A stretch of 64,000 bases of DNA from Aedes albopictus. Lineage: Eukaryota > Arthropoda > Insecta > Diptera > Culicidae. The position numbers and the translations under genes are program-made. Shown here in pieces: positions 1 to 12,395 of the stretch. The stretch spans positions 75,037,734 through 75,101,733 of the forward strand of contig NC_085136.1 in the NCBI RefSeq assembly GCF_035046485.1, in the 5' to 3' direction. Within the stretch, counting starts at the first letter, position 1; every line of letters begins with the position of its first letter. The notes beneath the pieces are model-generated. The model was given only the letters and a program-made list of their open reading frames with translations, was not told the DNA's origin and ran no database searches.

Positions 1-500
1 GAAGTAAAGTCGAAACGAAACTGGAAGAACAGGAGGACGGAGAAGAGAGTGTATAGCATGACATTAACTCATCTCGTTTTGTTTTTGTCTCTGGATCTAA
101 GCGGAAGCTTCGCCTAACGCGCCCGCCTCCCCCACCGGCGTCGATCAAATACGCAAATGTGCGGCGGCCATTTAGGAGAAGTAACAGCTTTATGCATGAT
201 CGATTCGATTCCGATTCCGATTCCTCCTCCTGTTGGCAATGAACAATACCACCTGGGAAGGGGGATCACATTTCAGCGTGCATTAATGAACCGCGACGAC
301 GATCGATCGATAGATGCGGCAGCGAATAAAACAGGGGAGCGGTGCAATATCGAAATTCGATATTTCAAAGTCACCTTCCCGCGCCACTTGGGTAGAAAAC
401 CTGACACACCTCAAAGGGCTTGCACAGTGACGAATTGACATTGTGACATAGGAAAAAAAAAACACAGAAATAAAATACATATAAATATTCTTTAAAAAAA
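1..500. other. no recognisable gene
   Basis: I see no coding exon, RNA gene or clear repeat here. Short open frames lack domain-like composition and overlap on both strands. Confidence 0.5.
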
Positions 501-504
501 ACAC

Positions 505-600
505 TTTGGTTGAACGAGATTCGAACCCTGACCCGGCTGAGGAGTGAGACATGCGCTCGATCTGTCACGGCCAAATCTCACCAAGTGCAAGTGGAAGTGA
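505..600 (-). repeat. tRNA-derived SINE-like fragment
   Basis: Read on the minus strand, the block carries a good pol III B-box-like core (GGGTTCGAATCTC). It sits about 45 bases downstream of an A-box-like stretch beginning TTGGCCGTGACAG. The predicted arms do not fold as a functional tRNA, so I read it as a SINE head or a tRNA pseudogene rather than a tRNA gene. Confidence 0.4.
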
Positions 601-2030
601 TAAAAATGTGTAATCAATGAGAATTTTTTTAAACGATCGACTATCGCACTTTTTTAATTTTAATTTTTTAATCATATTTTTTTATATTTTTTTTTACTGT
701 GACGGTGTGCCACCGTCATAAGTCGCCAAGATCACACGATACCTTTGGCTACCTTGGCTTGGATGAGTCTAACGGTTTCGGATTCCGAACCACCAAACAC
801 CTACCGAAATCAGCAGATTTATGCATTCCAATTTCGTTCGCCCTGAAGATCCCGTCTTTATTTATGGAAGATTACCCTGGACGACGCTGCGATGGTTAGA
901 AATTAGACATTTGACAAATATTCCATTTGATCGCCTTCGTTCACGGTTGGGAACGAAGACGTGCATTCTCACCTTTTACGACGTTCATCAATGCATATCC
1001 ACAGAAACCTAGGTGCATATTGTCTGTTATGTTAGCTTAAACTTCTACGAGCCACTACTGTGTCGTAGTGCATTCCATTTGTTTGGACGACGACGATTTC
1101 AGGGCAGGCCTCTCGCGGCCTGCTGGCTGGGCCCTTAATGAGTTTAAATTGATTTCAATTCAGTGCACGTTGTCATGTAGCGCTTAGGCTGGAGCTGCTC
1201 AGGCAGAGAGACGGTTCCAATCTCCAACGCAGGTCATCTTGGAGACTGAAAAGGTATGGCTAAGCATATGCAGGTGGATTTGAATGCATTGCTTGTTCAA
1301 TATAAAGAAGCCAAATTAATAAAAAAAAACCCGATTTAATCCACCTATGGTGAACAGAACCCTTCTTACACTTATTAAAATTATTGTTGTATTATTTGTA
1401 TTTAACATATTTATTTTGTGTAATTGACCAAAAGTTCTAGAAAATATTGTAGATTTGGCATCTAGTGGATTGGTTTCCAAAATAGCATCATGGACCATGG
1501 ACTAAACTACCAGAAATGCCAGACATCTCCTAGAATCTTGTATGGAATGTTTAAAAAATAGCTTGCAAATTCTGGAATATCTTGATCTTGATCTTGAATC
1601 AACAATGGGTAAGAAAATCAGCGAGATACACTTTGTCTAATATCTCTCAATCAGTCGATTAAATTAGCTCCGAAGTACTTGGTATTTATGGTTATGGTGT
1701 AGAAAGGATAAAAATGATATATCTACTAAGTTAATCAGTTTTGGCATTAGCTAGTTATTTTTGCTGTCTGGTTCTTGCATTTTTCCCGCAATATAGAAAT
1801 TCAAAGCTTTCATTTAACATATTGTTAGTTTCCATAGAGTTCCTGTGTATTTGTAATTTGTTATTTATACTTTTGTTGAAAACAATAACCTGCTAGTATA
1901 CAGTTTGTATGAGGTCAGCATTATTTATTGAAAAATAATTTCCCACAGACTAGTCAAAAACTCATGCAAGATAACAAGTGAATATAATAATAAAAAAAGA
2001 ATTTATTTGAATACTCTTCGTAAAATATCT
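601..2030. other. non-genic stretch, nothing recognised
   Basis: About 1.4 kb of AT-rich DNA. No splice-bounded open frame, RNA gene or convincing repeat was seen. Confidence 0.5.
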
Positions 2031-2034
2031 CAGT

Positions 2035-3062
2035 AATCAAATGTCGATTCGAAATAAAATTTCAGGGCCTTTTACAAGGATATTGTAGCTTTCATTTGGT
2101 GCTTATATAACCCAAATCGGTTGGCAGATGGCTGAGGTATTTATTATGGTACCCTTGGTAAAAAATCTCTCAAAAAGTTAACCTGTATTACTCCCAAGTA
2201 CTATTTGAAATATATCTCGATAACCAAATGTCCAATTCTAATGAAATTGTATAGGGTTCTACTAGAATGTTGTACTCTTCATTTGGTGCCAGGAGAACCG
2301 AAATCGGTTAACAGACGACTAAGATATTTATTATGATACACTTGGTCAAACATCTCAAAAGATTTAGTTGTATAAATCCTAAGTACTCTTCGAAAGATAT
2401 ATCTGTAACCAAATGTCCAATCGTAATAAAATTTCTGGGCGATCTACCAGGATGCTGTAGCTTTCATTTGGTGCCAAGAGAACCAAAATCGATTGACAAA
2501 CGGCCGAAATATTTATTATGATACAATAGGACAGATCGGTGAAGTACTAGATTTGTAGTAATGAGCTGAATTTTAGTATGGTGAGAAGGTCAATTCTCCG
2601 TTTCTGCAACGAAATGGTGCAAAAAGCGTGGGTATTATGATTCCTTGCCTAATTTGATGCTATTTGAGCAAAACTTTGGGCAACAGTGTTGTTGTTTTCT
2701 CCATTTCTTGCAACATAAACAACATAGTAATCCAAAGTTTTGCTCAAACAGCATCAAATTAGGCAAGAAATCATAATACCCACGCATTTTGCACCATTTC
2801 TTTGCAGAAACGAAGATTTGACCTTCTCACCATACAAAAATTCAGCTCATTACTACAAATCTAGTACTACACCGAACGTGCCCCATTGGTCAAAAATCTT
2901 AAAAAGTTTAGATGTATGAATCATAAGTACTCTTCGAGAGATATCTTGGTAACCAAACGTCCAATCGAAAAAAAATTCAATAGCGTTCTACTAGGATGTA
3001 GTAGCTTTCATTTGCTTCCAAGAGAACTCAAATCGGTTGAGAGACGGCTGAGAAACGTGCGT
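2035..3062 (+). repeat. diverged tandem repeat, ~185-bp unit, at least four copies
   Basis: Four units share the phrases AACCAAATGTCCAAT, GTAGCTTTCATTTGGTGC and AAATCGGTT, roughly 180-195 bases apart (near 2035, 2215, 2400 and 2940). The third and fourth units are separated by a foldback insertion at about 2536-2873. The last unit runs into a CA-rich microsatellite. Open frames inside it are incidental. Confidence 0.7.
2536..2873. mobile_element. foldback MITE inserted in the ~185-bp repeat
   Basis: Roughly 140-bp arms are inverted copies of each other. The outer phrase is CGGTGAAGTACTAG at the left and its near-perfect complement CTAGTACTACACCG at the right. The spacer is about 40 bases. 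The host repeat resumes on the right side, so it is a discrete insertion. No coding capacity. Confidence 0.75.
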
Positions 3063-3275
3063 GACTTTTTTTTGTAACGCACATACACACACACACATAC
3101 ACACATACACACACACACACACACACACATACAGACATTTGCTCAGTTCGTCGAGCTGAGTTCATTGGTATATGAGACTCGGCCCTCCGGGCCTCGGATC
3201 GGAAGTCGGTTTTTCGAGCGATATTTATACCCTTCTTATGGGTGTAAGAAGGGTAAAAAGCTAAAAATACTAGCT
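3063..3275 (+). repeat. CA microsatellite plus conserved repeat tail
   Basis: An ACAC/ACAT microsatellite is followed by a tail containing GTTCGTCGAGCTGAGTTCA and a hairpin formed by CCCTTCTTA and TAAGAAGGG near 3231-3257. A diverged tail of the same type occurs at about 13541-13660, also after an ACAC/ACAT tract, so this is a dispersed repeat family. Confidence 0.6.
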
Positions 3276-3967
3276 AATATTCGTCATATGGAAATTCCAA
3301 TGGGCTGTAAGCATTCTATGTGGGAAAATATGGGAAATAAAAGTAATCTTTTGTTGGCGATACACTGATTAATGTGTCACTGTTTATGTGAAATTAATTT
3401 GAAAAATAGTGTGGAACGAGCTCACCGGTTTGTTTGGAGTAAACTTTTTATGACAATCAGGGTCCTAAAGAGAGAAATTAAAACGCCATAGAAAAGAACG
3501 AGCGATGAAAATTTATTGTATTGATCCGATCTTTTGTTGCTCATTGACTCTTCGAGTGTGCTCGAAATAGAATGTAATCGATAGAGTAGAATCAATTGTA
3601 AGCAAAATTGTCGGCAGAATCATATGAAAGCGGGGAAACGTACCGCATGGCTCTCGTAAAACTGAGATATTGCTCATTCTACCCGTCATGGTTTGCTTTA
3701 AATATTTCATACTTGGAATGACATTATCGATAAAGTAGATCTAACTGATCTGAGAAATAATCTTTTTTTTATCCTGATTTAATAAATTTATTCAAAAAAA
3801 AAACCGTTCACTGTAGCAGTTTTTGAAAAAAATCATAAGTGAAATTGTTCAAAGAGTCTAATGCAAACAGTATAGTGATCCATTGCAATATTTTCTGACC
3901 TTTGAGCTTGTCCACTTTACCCCGATATTCCCTATTTCTTTGAATGTTTATCGCTCCACGATTGGCT

Positions 3968-4021
3968 AGAGACGAACCAGCCAAGGGCTGAAAGTCTCTC
4001 TAATAAAGACAAATCAATCAA
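3968..4021 (+). mobile_element. 54-bp truncated retroposon with 13-bp target duplication
   Basis: A 54-base piece ends in AATAAAGACAAATCAATCAA, a LINE-type 3' end with an (AATC)n tail. It is bounded by direct copies of TCCACGATTGGCT at 3955-3967 and 4022-4034. The exact duplication and 3' tail indicate target-primed reverse transcription with extreme 5' truncation. Confidence 0.8.
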
Positions 4022-4094
4022 TCCACGATTGGCTTTCCGGTCCGGAGAAATTATAACCGACGTTTCGGCTCTTGTTTTGGATAGGGGCTCTACC

Positions 4095-4305
4095 CCATTT
4101 CGCATAATGCTATATGGCATAACGCCATTTGGCATCGAAGCCATTTGGTATAACGGGCATTTGGCATAATGGTCATTTGCCATAACAAGGATTATGTACA
4201 TGCTCACCAAAAAGGCTGTTCTTCGTATTATGCCAAACGGCATTATGCCAAATGGTCGTTATGCCAAATGACATTATGCCAAACGGCGTTATGTCAAATA
4301 GGGTA
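4095..4305. mobile_element. TTTGGCATAATG-type foldback repeat
   Basis: The motif TTTGGCATAAT/C is repeated several times in one orientation on the left. Its complement ATTATGCCAAA is repeated on the right. The element is therefore an inverted array of a short internal repeat. A longer member lies at 53284-54055. Open frames across it are shadows of the repeat. Confidence 0.7.
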
Positions 4306-4744
4306 TATCCGTTTCCGAATCCACAGACAGAAAGAAATTTATTTTATATATATAAATTATATTATGATTATATTTTCATATGTACTTTTGCTCGGAGTGA
4401 AAAGTAGTCGATAAAGTAGGAACAGTTCCAACGTACATTATCCGTAGATTCTTTTGAACTAGAATGGAAGTTATTTGCCCACCGCATGGCTTTCTGTGTC
4501 GTTGTTGAGAATTGGTCGACTTCATCCTGACTTCTCTTTGTTCCTTGAACATGGTCGATAAAGTAGGTCCAGTCTTGAGTGAAATGTTGCATATAAATAC
4601 AATGGAAATTGTTTGATCATACTCAAAGGTCACTGACCTGTTCTGAGAGATTGCCGATTTTATCCTGATGTCACCTAATTTTGAAATTTCCTATTTATTT
4701 CACTTGAATATGGTCGATAAAATAGGACTAGTTTTAAATCTACA

Positions 4745-6106
4745 GAGATTCCCCCAAGAGTTCGTGCATGAATTCCTCCAGAAATTCCTACAGGAATTCC
4801 TCCACAAATTATTCTAGGAATTTTTACAGAAATTCTACCAGAAATTCCTCCAGAGATTCCTCTAGGATGCCTCCGTGGATTTCTCCAGGAATTCCACCAG
4901 GGATTCCTCCAGGAATTTCTCCACGGATTCCACCAGAAAATCCTGAAAGAATTTCTCCCGGACTCTTCCAGACATTCGTTCAGGAAGCCTCAAATATTTT
5001 TCAAGAAATAGTTCAAAAAATTCCTCCAGTAATTCCTCAAGGAATTACTGCATAAATTCTTTCAAAAATTCCTTCAGAAATTCCTCCAGACATATCTCCA
5101 TGAATTCCCACAGGGATTCCTCCAGAAAATCCTTTAGGGATTTCTGCCGAAATTCCTCCAAGACTTCCTCAACAGATTCCTCCAGAAAATCCTAAAGGAA
5201 TTTCTCCCGAAACTCTTCCAGGAATTTCTCCAAGATTCTTCCAAAATTCCTCAAAAAATTCTCCAGGCATTCCTCATAGAAACTCTCCAGTAATTCCCCC
5301 AGAAACTCCTCAAGAATTCCTCCAAGAATTCTTCAAAAAAATGCTTCAGGAATTTCAGGAAAGCCTCAAAAATTACTCCAGGAATTCCTATAGAAATTCC
5401 TCAAAAAGTTCATCCAGAAATTCCTCCATGAAATCCTTCAGGAGTTACTCCAGGAAGCCTCAAATAGTTCTCCAGAAAATCCTAAAGAAATCTTTCAGAA
5501 AAACCCAAACGATCTTCCAAAACTCTTCCATTCCTCCAGGAATGCCTCTAGAAAAACCCAAACGATCTTCCAAAACTTTTCCTGGAATTCCTCCAGGAAT
5601 GCCTCTAGAAATTCCTCCAGGAATTTCTTCAGGAATTCCTCCAAAGGTTCATCCATGAATTTCTTTAGAAGTCCCTCAGAAACTCCTTCAGGAGTTCCTA
5701 TAGACATTCCTCCAAGAAGCCTCAAAATTTCTCCAGAAATCCCTCCAAGAATTCTTACAGAAATTCCTCGAAGAAGTTCCTTCAGACATTCCTACAGGAA
5801 TTACTCCAGGAAGCCTTAAATATTCCTCTAGAAATTCCTCATAGAATTTCTCCAGGAATTCCTGCAGCATTTCTTCCTCCATAGAATTTCTCCAAAAATT
5901 CCTTCATGAATTCCTCCAGAAATACCTCCAGGGAAGCCTCAAAAATTACTCCAGGAATTCCTCAAGAAATTCCTCAAAAAGTTCATCCAGATATTCCTCC
6001 ATGAATTCCTCAAGGAGTTCCCTCAGACATTCCTCCAGGAGTTACTCCAGGAAGCCTCAAATATTCCTCCAGACATTCCTCAAAGAATTCCTCCAGAAAA
6101 TCCTAA
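4745..6106. repeat. degenerate 12-bp satellite (unit near GGAATTCCTCCA)
   Basis: About 1.36 kb of variants of a 12-base unit such as GGAATTCCTCCA. Because the period is divisible by three, it yields long spurious open frames rich in Asn, Ser and Arg on one strand and Glu, Leu and Phe on the other. The same array resumes at 8425 after a foldback insertion. I do not call any protein here. Confidence 0.85.
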
Positions 6107-8424
6107 ACGATCCACAGTGGGAAAAAACCGACCCAAAAAGGCACCTAATTATTGCGGCTGATTGCGATCTTTGAAGCCCATCTTTTCCGAATGGAAAAAT
6201 GTCAAGAAATCGATTGGTGATAGTTTCATTCACCGGAATTAAGTGTAAGTGACCATTTTGCCCCATTTTCCCCTAAAAACACTGTTTTTCTGAATGGTTT
6301 CAACTGATTGCGGCTAACCAACCAACATTTTATTGATGTAGAATTGACAGGTGCATTCTATGGGGCATACCTCGATCTGTATCTTTGACTGGAAGTGCCC
6401 ATTTTGCCTCATTTTCCCCTAAAAATGCTGTTTTTCTGGATTAAAAAATAGTTTGAACTGATTGCGGCTAACCAACCATTTTTTTCTTGATGTAGAATTG
6501 ACAGGAGCATTCTATGAGACACACCTTGATTTGTGTCATTGACTGGAAGTGCCCATTTTTCCTCCTTTTCCCCTAAATACAGTTATTCTGAATTAAAAAA
6601 TAGTTTCAACTGATTGCGGCCAACCAACCAATTTTTACCTCATGTAGAATTAACTGGCACATATTATGGGGTGCACCTCGATATATGTCATTGACTGGAA
6701 GTGCCCATTTTGCCTCATTTTCCCCTAAAAATACTGTTTTTTCTGAATTAAAAATTAGTATCGACTGATTGCGGCTTACCTACCATTTTTTCTTGATGTA
6801 GAATTGACAGGTACATTTCTTGAGGCACACCTCTACCCGTGTCCTTGACTGGAAGTGCTCATTTTGCACCATTTTCCCCTACAAAACTGTTTTTCTGGAT
6901 TAAAAAATAGTTTTAACTGATTGCGGCTAACCAACCATTTTCAATCTGATTTAGAATCAACCGGCGCATACTTTGGGACGCACCTCGATCTGTGTCTTTG
7001 ACTGGAAGTACCCATTTTGCCCCATTTTCCCCTAAAAATACTATTTTTCTGAATTAAAGACATGTTTCAACTGATTGCGGCTAACCAATCGATTTTTGCT
7101 TGATGTAGAATTAACCGGCGCATATTTTGGGGCACACCTCGTTCTGTGTCTTTGGGTGGTGGTGCGTATTTTGCTTCCTTTTCCCCTAAACTACGGGTTT
7201 TCTGGATTTTAAAATAGTTTCAATTGATTGCAACTAACCAATATTTTTTCCTGAAATAGAATCGACCTATGCATATTATGGAATACACCTCGCGGTATGC
7301 GTTAGTCTGAAATTACCCGTTTCACCCCATTTTCCCCTAATTAGTTCCAACTAATTGCGGTTAACTAAGCAGGTGTATCGCGAGGTGTATCCCATAGTAT
7401 GCATAGGTCAATTCTACATTAGGATAAAAATATTGAATAGCTGCAATCAATTGAAACTATTTTAAAATCCTGAAAATCCGTAGTTTAGGGGAAAATGGAG
7501 CAAAATGGGCACTACCACCCAAAGACACAGAACGAGGTGAACCTTAAAGTATGTGCCGGTTAATTCTACATCAAGTAAAAATTGATTGATTAGCCGCAAT
7601 CAGTTGATACAATTGTATAATTTAGAAAAATAGTATTTTTAGGGGAAAATAAGACAAAATGGGTACTTCCAGTCAACGACACAGATCAAGGTGTGCCCCA
7701 AAGCATGTGCCGGTTGATTCTACATCAGGTAAAAATTGGTTGGTTAGCCGCAATCAGTTAGAACTATTTTTAATCCAGGAAAACTGTGTTTATAGGGGAA
7801 AATGGGTCAAAATGGGCACTTCCAGTCAATGACACGGATCGAGGTGTGCCTCATGAAATGTTCCTGCCAATTCTACATCAAGAAAAATATGGTAGGTATG
7901 CAGCAATCAGTTGATACTAATTTTTAATTCAGAAAAAACAGTATTTTTAGGGGAAAATGAGGCAAAATGAACACTTTCAGTCAATGACATATATCGAGGT
8001 GCACCGCAAAGTATGTGCCGATTTATTCTATATCAGGTAAAAATTGGTTGATTGGCCGCAATCAGTTGAAACCTTTTTTTTATTAAGAAAAATAGCATCT
8101 TAGGGGAAAATGAGGCAAAATGGGCACTTTCATTCAATGACACAAATAAAGGTGTGTCCCATAGAATGCACCTGTAAATTTTACATCAAGAAAAAAATGG
8201 TTGGTTAGCCGCAATCAGTTGAAACCATTATTTAATTCAGAAAAACAGTGTTTTTTAGGGGAAAATGGGGCAAAATGGATACTTACACTCAATTCCGGTG
8301 AATGAAACTATCACCAATCGATTCCTTGGCATTTTTCCATTCGGAAAAGATGGGCTTCAAAATTCGCAATCAGCCGCAATAATTAGGTGCCTTTTTGGGT
8401 CGGTTTTTTCCCACTGTACGATCC
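6107..8424. mobile_element. 2.3-kb giant foldback element with mirrored ~153-bp units (element 6114-8417)
   Basis: The termini are exact inverted repeats starting ACAGTGGGAAAAAACCGAC. They are flanked by a 7-bp direct duplication ACGATCC at 6107-6113 and 8418-8424. The left half holds tandem units marked by ACTGATTGCGGC near 6301, 6455, 6607, 6762, 6914, 7068 and 7221, so the period is 152-155 bases. The right half holds the same units in reverse, marked by GCCGCAATCAGT near 7441, 7593, 7747, 7901, 8055 and 8208. The centre of symmetry is near 7330-7375. There is no coding frame of note, so it is non-autonomous. Its transposase source is unknown. Confidence 0.88.
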
Positions 8425-9430
8425 CTCGAAACTCTTCCTGGAAGTCCTCCAGAAATTTCTTTAGAAATTGCTCCAGGTATTTCTCCAGGAATTTCTTCAG
8501 GAATTCTTCCAAAGGTTCATCCATGAATTTCTTCAGAAATCCCTCGAAAATTCCTTCAGAAATTCTTCGAGGAGTTCCTTTAGACATTCCTTCAAAATGC
8601 CTCAAAATTTCTCCAAAAATCCCTCCAGGAATTCTCACAGACATTCCCCAAAGAGTTCCTTTGGACATTCCTACAGGAATTACTCCAGGAAGCCTTAAAT
8701 ATTTCTCTAGAAATTTCTCAAAGAATCCCTCCAGGAATTCCTGCAGTATTTCTTCCTCCATCTAGTCCTCCATAGAATTTCTCCAAAAATTCCTTCAAGA
8801 ATTCCTCCAGAAATACCCCCAGGAAAGCCTCAAAAATTACTCCAGGAATTCCTCTAGAAATTCCTGGAGTTCATCCAGAAAGTCCTACATGAATTCCTCC
8901 AGGAAGCCACAAATAGTCCTGCAGAAAATCCTAAAGAATTCTTCCAGAAAAACCTAAACGGTCTTCCGAAACTCTTCCTGGAATTCCTCTAGAAATTCCT
9001 CCAGGTATTTCTCCAGTAACTCCTCCAAAGGTTCATCCATGAATTACTTTAGAAATCCCTCAGAAAATCCTACAGGAATTCCACGAGGAGTTCCTACAGA
9101 CGTTTCTCCAGGAATTACTCCAGGAAGCCTTAAATATTTCTCCAGAAATTCCTCAAAGAATTCCTCCAGGATTTCCTGCAACATTTCTTCCTCAATAGAA
9201 TTTCTCCAAAAATTCCTTCAAGAATTCCTCCAAAAATACCTCCAGGAAAGCCTCAAAAATTACTCCAGGAATTCCTCTGGAAATTCTTCAAAAAGTTCAT
9301 CCAGAAATTCCTCCATGAATTCCTCCAGGAGATACTCCAGGAAGCCTCAAATATTCCTCCAGAAAATCCTTAAGATTTTTTTCAGAAAAACCTAAACGAT
9401 CTTCTGAAACTCTTCCTGGAATTCCTCTTT
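8425..9430. repeat. degenerate 12-bp satellite, continuation
   Basis: The same AATTCCTCCAG-type array as at 4745-6106 continues directly after the foldback. The phrase preceding the insertion (CCTAAACGATC) is a common variant of the array, which supports one original array. Long frames here are repeat artefacts. Confidence 0.85.
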
Positions 9431-9599
9431 CGCCACTGGGTGTTAGAAGTGTTATCCGTTGTCGAATGTTAGTAATGTTATTGGGCAAATCTGACTAAGA
9501 CATCGATTTTTGAGAATCGATTCGAATCGGATCAGCAGAATCGATTCACCGATTTAATCGAAAGCTTTGAATCGATGTTTGCACTAGAATCCTGAGCGA

Positions 9600-11000
9600 A
9601 AAGAAAGCAAGACTCTTCCTGTATCTTGGTTGGAATTCTCCTGAGAGATTTTCCTGAGAGGGATTACTCCATATCTATGTATGATACGGATTGTCTCAGA
9701 GCCCCGAGAGGAATTCTCCCAGAACCCTGTGATAGATTGTCTCAGAATCCTGAGAGAAATTTTCCCTTGGAGTTCTCTCAAAATGTTCCAGAGGGATTAT
9801 CCCAGAATCCTGAGACGCAATCCAAGGGCGGTTCTTCCACATTCTTAAAAAAAAAAGAATACTGAGAGAGATTTTCACAAAAAAAAAGATTTTCGAAATT
9901 TTAACATGAATTTTCCAAGAAACTCAAAAGCAATGACCTAGAATCCTAAAAAGGGTAGCTTAGAATCCTAAGAAGAATTACTCCAGAATCTTGAGAAAGG
10001 TTCCCTTAAAATACTGGGCGGGATTACCAAAGAAACCTGAGATGTACTCTCACAGAATTCTGGGAGATAGCATTCCTCCAGAATCCTGGGTGGATTCCTT
10101 TAGAATGCTGACAATAACTCTGCCAGAATCCCGAAAGGTATTCCCCAGAATTCTACGAGTGATTCCCCCAGAGAGGCATGATATGGGGGATTCTTCCAGA
10201 TTCTTGAGAGACATATATCTAGAAACCTAAGAGAGATTTTTCCAAAAATCTGATAAGGATTCTCCCTGGAAGAAGGGATTACGAAAACTTCTAGAATCGA
10301 CTTCTCCAGCATCCTGAGAAGGATGCTCTGGAATTCTGAGAGGTATTCCCAAATAAAACAGAAAAATTACCTCAGATTCCTGAAAGACACTCCCCCAGAA
10401 TCTTTGAAAGGATATCCCCTAATCTCCTGGAAGGGATTGTCCTAGAACTCTGAGACGGATTTCTCTAGAATACTTAAAATTGTTACACCACAATTTTCCC
10501 TGATTACTAAGAGGGATTCTTCCAGGATCCAGGATTTCTGAGAGCAACTGCTCCAGAATACAGAAAACAGAATGCTGGGAAGGATTTTTGCGAACCCCTA
10601 GAGGAATCACAAAATCTATGCGAGGGATTCTCCAAAATCCAAATTTATCTAGAGAATTCTGCCCAGAATCTTGTGAGAGATTCTTCAATAATTAATACTT
10701 CTGAGAGTACCCAAGAATCTTGAAAAATATAGCCCCAGAATCCCAAGAATTTCTCCAGAATCATGTGACAAATTTACCAGAACCTTGAGAGAAATTTCCC
10801 CAGAATCCTGACGGTGGTTATCCCAGAAAATCGAATTTTCAGGGAATCTTGGGAAGTGTACCCGTAAAATACTTAGTGATATTCCCTCAGAATTTGAAAA
10901 GGATCTTACGCAGAATCCTGAGATGTATGGGATCTCCCCAGAATTTTGAGAGGAATTTCGCCACAATTCTGAGCATGCTGAGTATGATTCTCCAAGAAGT
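9600..11000. repeat. diverged satellite (CAGAATCCTGAGAG family)
   Basis: Irregular units with CAGAATCCTGAGAG, GGATTCTCC and close variants recur every 25-50 bases. It looks like a related but more decayed satellite abutting the 12-bp array. The short segment 9490-9590 between them has a run of overlapping AATCGATT-like palindromes. Nothing coding is supported. Confidence 0.6.
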
Positions 11001-12280
11001 CTTGGAGAGTTTTGATTGAATGGCAAACTTTACTTTTGTGGCCAGATTTTGTCGTATTCAAGTATGTATCAGTAATCTTTTTCTTCCTCTCCTCTCAATG
11101 ACGTTACGCAGTTACCGCCACAGGTACTTGTTAAATGCCTTGCGTTTTTGATATTCTGCTTCGAACGAGCCATACCTGTTGCAGGGACTCCTCAAAAACT
11201 ACACAACCACAACGTGTTTCTAGGTTTGTTTTGCCTTCTTATCGTTGTAGTCTTGTAAATATTCACTGTAGTTTAGCTTCTGCTGAAAATTCTCCTTCTA
11301 ATGATTGATATCTGTCAAGATTAGCTCGGAACCAAATCGGAGCAAGTTCTTTTTTGCAACATCATAGAAAATAAGTGATGCCTCTCCGTTCAACCGGGAA
11401 AAAGAATAGAATGAAGTTGCAAAAAAGTAAAAAAAATGCCGAAGAGATAAAAACAAGTGAAGTAAATTGTGAATATCGTTTTTTTTTTCTTTCTTCAAGG
11501 CTGTTGCTAGAGTGGTTTTGCTCGGTAAACAGCAGACAAACATCAAACCGACGACGACGAGAGAAGTAAAGATTGATAACCACACAACCGAAAGTGAGCG
11601 AAACATGCAATAAACGAGATACAGAAGGTATTCAACAGCTTCATCAGCTTTCGGGCTTTTGGGGAACGCGTGTGTGTTTGTGTGAGCCGAAGTGGATAAG
11701 GCCGGAGACCGGCCGGCGAATGGATCGAGTGGAAAATTGACTTAAGCACGGATTTGGATGGACCCAATCTAGCTACCTAGGTACTAGAGCTAGTGCGGTG
11801 TCTAGCTTGAAGTGGTTCACAGAGATTAGACGACTGTGAGCGGAGAACGGAAAGCTTCTCTTCTCCCCACGTAGTCAGTCGTCGTTATACGAAAGATAAC
11901 GACCAATATCTGCCAAGTAAATGAGCTGGAAAATAAGCGAACGTCTTTCACCGAGAGAGGTGGTTGTCGGTAGCCCTCTACGCTTTGAGGTCAATTGAAC
12001 CATGTCAGAGGCTTGATTATTGGCCGGAGGGAACAGTGCTGTGGATGGTAATATTTGCATATGTAGGCCTTGATTGCATAGGAGTCTCGCGGTTGCATTC
12101 GATGGGACACGATGTAATGTAAACATTAATATAACTTGTAACTCTTAAAGCCCGAGCGATCTTTTTTTTCTATACTAGACACGGACAGAGGCTGTACAAA
12201 CTTAACGATACTCAACATTAGACAACGGACACGACATACATTACGAGCACCAGTGGATACGAGAAAGAAACAATTCTTGC
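11001..12280. other. non-genic stretch with a possible initiator
   Basis: No exon is recognised. The piece around 11540-11900 is less AT-rich. It contains TCAGTCG near 11876, which resembles an arthropod initiator, but I see no core promoter partner and no splice-bounded open frame, so no promoter is called. Confidence 0.35.
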
Positions 12281-12284
12281 GAAA

Positions 12285-12395
12285 AGCTTCACTCGGAGCG
12301 GGAATTGAACCCTCACACCATGGCATGGTACGATTATACGCTTAGTGACGCTAACCGCATGGCCATGAGGCTCCACAATTGATTGTAGGTAATGA
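12285..12395 (-). repeat. tRNA-derived SINE-like fragment
   Basis: On the minus strand an A-box-like GCGGTTAGCGTCACTAAG is followed at tRNA-like distance by a B-box-like GAGGGTTCAATTCCCGCTC. The intervening arms do not form a cloverleaf with a normal anticodon loop. I read this as the head of a tRNA-derived SINE. Confidence 0.55.

Larger units (their letters stand above)
3480..4745 (+). repeat. ~150-bp tandem repeat (GTCGATAAAGTAGG family), interrupted
   Basis: The anchor phrase TCGATAAAGTAGG or a close variant occurs near 3578, 3728, 4409, 4555 and 4710. Spacing is 146-155 bases within each cluster. The two clusters are split by about 0.6 kb holding a short retroposon and a MITE. Flanking text in the units is related but diverged. 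No coding function is seen. Confidence 0.6.

Noticed and set aside
8265..8765. 166-codon frame spanning the right end of the giant foldback and the satellite
   Set aside because: It crosses a transposon boundary and then repeats the satellite peptide, so it is a chance fusion.
4768..9395. Long open frames rich in Asn-Ser-Arg or Glu-Phe-Leu
   Set aside because: They are products of a stop-poor 12-bp satellite and appear on both strands in several phases. No domain or splice context.
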